From Oscillibacter sp. MSJ-31 (GTDB lineage Bacteria > Bacillota > Clostridia > Oscillospirales > Oscillospiraceae): a stretch of DNA of 42,341 nt. The position numbers were made by a program, and so were the translations under genes. The DNA lies in the NCBI RefSeq assembly GCF_018918025.1, contig NZ_JAHLPT010000019.1, positions 1-42,341 of the forward strand, given 5' to 3'. This document shows, in pieces, positions 40,002 to 42,341 of the stretch. Below the pieces are notes generated by a model. The model saw nothing but the letters and a program-made list of their open reading frames with translations, made no database searches and had not been told where the DNA came from. Numbering within the stretch: the stretch's first letter is position 1; every line of letters begins with the position of its first letter.

Positions 40002-41512
40002 GCCTTCGCCTCCTTTTCGTCATATTCTGCCAGATATTTGAGAGTCAGCTCCACGTCGCTCGGGAAGGGGACGAACTCTCTGCCGCGCTTCATGGTCGTC
40101 TCCTCGCCCTTGCCTGTGAGCAGGATGACGTGCGGCTCGGGACGGTCGAGAATGGCGCGGCGGATACATTCGGCGCGGTCCTCGCAGACGAGGTGCGGGC
40201 ATTTGACGTGCTTTTCGATGTCGGCGGCGATCTGCGAGAACGGCTCCTCGCCGGAGTCCTCCTCCGTGATGTAAACGAAGGCGCAGTTCTCGCCGCTCAG
40301 CTCGCCGAGGTCGCGGCGGCGCTGGAGCGCGTGCGAGCCGGGGCAGCCGAACACGGAGATCATCTCCTTGCCGGGATACTCCACCCTTGTCGAGCGGTAG
40401 AGCGCGTCGAAGCTCATGCGGTTATGCGCGTAGTCCACGATGACGGTCACCCGCTTGTCACGGCTTTCGTAGACCTGCATCCGTCCGTTCGCCCGCGCCT
40501 TGCGCAGACCCGAGCGGACAAATTCCTCCGGCACGCCGAGCGCCATGGAGATCGCCATCGCGGCGAGCGCGTTGGAGACATTGAACAGACCCGGCATCGT
40601 GATGGAAAATTCACCGTTGTACTTCGGCGAGCGCACGGTGAAATACAGTCCGTCGGCGTGCTTTTCGACCCGTTCGCAAAAGACCGTATCGCTTGCGTGG
40701 CTGCCGAAGGTGATGAGTTCGCAGCCGCCCGACCTCGCGTGGGCGATGGTCTCCGCGGCGTGGTCGGCGTCGGTATTGACGCAGCCGACGCGGCAGCTGT
40801 CGAAGAGCTTCAGCTTCGAGGCGTAGTAATCCGCGAAATCCGGGTGCTCGATGGGACTGATGTGGTCGGTGCCGATGTTCAAGAACGCGCCCACGTCAAA
40901 GGTCATGCCGCGCACGCGCCCGACCTTGAGCGCCTGCGAGGAGACCTCCATCACCAGATGGGAAATGCCGGAATCGTATGCGTTCTGAAAATGCTGATAG
41001 AGCTCCAGCACCTCGGGCGTCGTGATGTGCGACTCCTCGGTGATGACGCCGTCATAATTGTCGATGGAGGAGAGAATGGCGCATGGGGGCTTGCCCTCGC
41101 TCGTGAGCCAGTCATTGAGGATGGAGCGGACGTAGTAGGCGGTCGTGCTCTTGCCCTTGGTGCCCGTGATGCCGACGCTCGTGAGCTTGTCGGTCACATG
41201 ATCGTAGAAGAGTTGGCCGAGTACGACCATCGCATAGCGGATGTCGCTCACAAGCAGCTGCGGCGCGTCCACGGGGTAGGGCTTTTCGGCGACATAGGCG
41301 ACCGCGCCCTGCGCGATTGCCGCAGAGAGGTACTCCGCTTTGAAGTGCGCGCCCTTGCAGAGAAACAGCGAGGTGCCGTGCAGGCTGCGCGTGTCGTAGC
41401 TCAGACAGTTGATGACGGTACCCTCCGCTGCGGGCGTCAGTGTACTTGCGGTCAGAAGCCCGGCGCGTGCGAGCGCGTCGGCATATTCCTTTAAGGTGTG
41501 TTTGGGATTCAT
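39998..41512 (-). CDS. murE: MurE-like UDP-MurNAc-dipeptide:amino acid ligase, atypical specificity motif
   Basis: A 504-residue Mur ligase. The ATP loop GTKGKST (residues 117-123), EVSSQALKVGRVRG and DYAHNRMSFDALYRS fix the MurE family. Two usual specificity elements are altered: the DNPR (meso-DAP) or DNPA-like motif is replaced by TEEDSGEEP (416-424), and the terminal GKGHE reads GKGEE (467-471). The common RDHLDYHG region reads GTDHISPIEHP. The added amino acid is thus not predictable and may not be meso-DAP. ATG 41512 follows AAAGGAG by 7 nt; TTGTCA-N17-TATACT lies upstream. Coupled to the ATP-grasp gene by a 4-nt overlap. Confidence 0.92.
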   Translation of the reverse strand: MNPKHTLKEYADALARAGLLTASTLTPAAEGTVINCLSYDTRSLHGTSLFLCKGAHFKAEYLSAAIAQGAVAYVAEKPYPVDAPQLLVSDIRYAMVVLGQLFYDHVTDKLTSVGITGTKGKSTTAYYVRSILNDWLTSEGKPPCAILSSIDNYDGVITEESHITTPEVLELYQHFQNAYDSGISHLVMEVSSQALKVGRVRGMTFDVGAFLNIGTDHISPIEHPDFADYYASKLKLFDSCRVGCVNTDADHAAETIAHARSGGCELITFGSHASDTVFCERVEKHADGLYFTVRSPKYNGEFSITMPGLFNVSNALAAMAISMALGVPEEFVRSGLRKARANGRMQVYESRDKRVTVIVDYAHNRMSFDALYRSTRVEYPGKEMISVFGCPGSHALQRRRDLGELSGENCAFVYITEEDSGEEPFSQIAADIEKHVKCPHLVCEDRAECIRRAILDRPEPHVILLTGKGEETTMKRGREFVPFPSDVELTLKYLAEYDEKEAKA

Positions 41513-41564
41513 CTCTTCGCTCCTTTGGCAGTCGATGAAATAGCGGGTCTCATAATAAATATAT

Positions 41565-41593
41565 AGTATAGCACGCGTCGCTTTTCCTGACAA
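41565..41593 (-). promoter_or_regulatory. Promoter of murE-like and ATP-grasp genes
   Basis: On the minus strand TTGTCA (41593-41588), a 17-nt spacer and TATACT (41570-41565) with an upstream TG (extended -10). Confidence 0.7.
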
Positions 41594-41618
41594 GAAAAAA
41601 CGCTGGAAGACATTGCAT

Positions 41619-41647
41619 TTGCATTCTGCCCGCCTGCGCGGTATCAT
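41619..41647 (+). promoter_or_regulatory. Promoter of the 20-codon micro-gene
   Basis: TTGCAT (41619-41624), a 17-nt spacer and TATCAT (41642-41647). The perfect palindrome CTTGATCAAG (41658-41667) sits in the early transcribed region and may be an operator. Confidence 0.6.
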
Positions 41648-41698
41648 AGACGGCGTCCTTGATCAAGACGAAACTACCGATAAGGAGGCTCACGCGCT

Positions 41699-41761
41699 AT
41701 GAATTGTGCTGCTCTGCTTGCGCTGCTGTGCCAGATGCTCGGCGTCGGCTGCAACGGCTAA
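41699..41761 (+). CDS. Cysteine-containing 20-residue microprotein
   Basis: ATG 41699 follows a perfect AGGAGG (41683-41688) with about 10 nt spacing and opens a 20-codon frame reading MNCAALLALLCQMLGVGCNG. It is hydrophobic with three cysteines (positions 3, 11, 18). A promoter (41619-41647) and a terminator-like hairpin (41777-41807) flank it, so it forms a complete small transcription unit rather than a chance frame. I do not recognise a family. It could be a membrane micropeptide, a leader or a precursor of a small modified peptide; the hydrophobic stretch is short for a membrane helix. Confidence 0.6.
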   Translation: MNCAALLALLCQMLGVGCNG

Positions 41762-41776
41762 AGCCGTCAAATATTC

Positions 41777-41818
41777 GGAGGGAGGAGGGCTTTGCCCGCC
41801 TCTCTCCTGCTATTTTTA
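41777..41818 (+). terminator. Terminator of the micro-gene
   Basis: A 14-bp imperfect stem GGAGGGAGGAGGGC/GCCCGCCTCTCTCC (one wobble, one mismatch) with loop TTT is followed after a short gap by TATTTTT. Confidence 0.75.
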
Positions 41819-41889
41819 GCAGTTATGACGGACATAAGCGGCTCTGATTGTGCCGTTTGACCGAAAAACGAAAAATACAAAATTAAGAC

Positions 41890-41918
41890 TTGCAAAAGCT
41901 CCGGCGGCGTGCTAAGAT
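41890..41918 (+). promoter_or_regulatory. rRNA operon promoter P1
   Basis: TTGCAA (41890-41895), a 17-nt spacer and TAAGAT (41913-41918). It is the first of two tandem promoters before the 16S gene. Confidence 0.6.
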
Positions 41919-42011
41919 ACGACCTGTTCGCGAAAAGCGGACGGCTTTCCGACAACGGCTTTCCTTCCTCCGTCGCGAGTGAAGAAAAATTGCAAAAGCA
42001 CAAAAAAAGTG

Positions 42012-42040
42012 TTGACAAGGCCGGAAAGTTGTGGTAACCT
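42012..42040 (+). promoter_or_regulatory. rRNA operon promoter P2
   Basis: Consensus TTGACA (42012-42017), a 17-nt spacer and TAACCT (42035-42040), preceded by an A-rich stretch (about 41983-42008) that resembles an UP element. Confidence 0.75.
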
Positions 42041-42248
42041 AAAATTCGTTCCGCGGTTGGAGCGTGTACCTTGTAAATTAAACAACGAAGAACAAAGAAG
42101 CACCAGATATGAGGTGTCTGAAAAGACATCGAGCTTGCCGGAAGCCGGTTTAGTCAATTACGGCGGAAGGCAAGGATAAAAAGTTTTGCAAGCTATGACA
42201 AATAGCTCGATAAAGGTTTGAGCAGCGAGAGCTGTTTAGATACCATTT
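42041..42248 (+). other. Transcribed leader of the rRNA operon
   Basis: The roughly 200-nt leader between P2 and 16S has no gene. It contains small stem-loops such as AGCTAT/ATAGCT (42192-42208), and GAGCTGTTTAGATA near 42228 may serve as a boxA-like antitermination signal. Confidence 0.55.
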
Positions 42249-42341
42249 TATTGAGAGTTTGATCCTGGCTCAGGACGAACGCTGGCGGCGTGCTTAACAC
42301 ATGCAAGTCGAACGAGAATCTGTGGATCGAGGATTCGTCCA
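42249..42341 (+). rRNA. 16S ribosomal RNA, 5' part only
   Basis: The conserved start GAGAGTTTGATCCTGGCTCA (from 42253) and the following GGACGAACGCTGGCGGCGTG and TGCAAGTCGAACG are present; the gene is cut by the window edge. The bases after GTCGAACG are variable region V1 and can be used for placement. The exact mature 5' end is uncertain by a few bases. Confidence 0.98.

Overview
The window reads as chromosome of a high-GC, Gram-positive, endospore-forming member of Clostridia, most likely Oscillospiraceae. The reasons are AGGAGG-type ribosome sites throughout, S-layer-homology (SLH) surface proteins, dipicolinate synthase genes (dpaA/dpaB), an AgrC/AgrA-like two-component system, GHKL and LytTR domains, and the start of a clostridial-type 16S rRNA gene at the right edge. 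Species assignment would need the rest of the 16S gene.

Left part (1-6490): possible IS200/IS605-type end hairpins, an MFS transporter, and divergently polA-rimI-tsaD. A hairpin-rich insert has disrupted the original tsaD start, and a 30-bp duplication has rebuilt the gene start downstream. A spacer with a DnaA-box cluster and a tRNA-Thr(CGU) gene follow. 6490-9500 looks like a small integrated element: a tyrosine integrase beside the tRNA, repeated arm-like sites and one anion permease.

Middle part (9500-19850): brnQ with a divergent LysR gene, then a cluster that appears built for uptake and dephosphorylation of an organophosphate: HAD phosphatase, PAP2 phosphatase, RpiR regulator, a PhnD-C-E-E importer and a 5'-nucleotidase-type metallophosphatase. 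It ends in a chimeric ruin of two genes (TetR and a NimA-like flavoprotein).

The most interesting locus is 20026-25204. A promoter, a cobalamin riboswitch and an intrinsic terminator precede a 1599-residue secreted SLH protein. Its core holds an alpha/alpha-toroid followed by a DUF4430/transcobalamin-C-like domain, the same domain order as animal intrinsic factor and transcobalamin. I infer a cell-wall-anchored B12 capture protein switched off by B12.

Right part (25200-42341): a small alarmone synthetase (relQ type), two more SLH proteins facing away from a LytTR response regulator and its kinase, with an exact pair of LytTR-like direct repeats between them. Then come a nitroreductase-like protein, an NhaC antiporter, a second HAD-IIA phosphatase, dpaA-dpaB, a YjjG-type nucleotidase, a murE paralogue overlapping an ATP-grasp ligase, a 20-codon cysteine-containing micro-gene with its own promoter and terminator, and the tandem promoters, leader and first bases of an rRNA operon.
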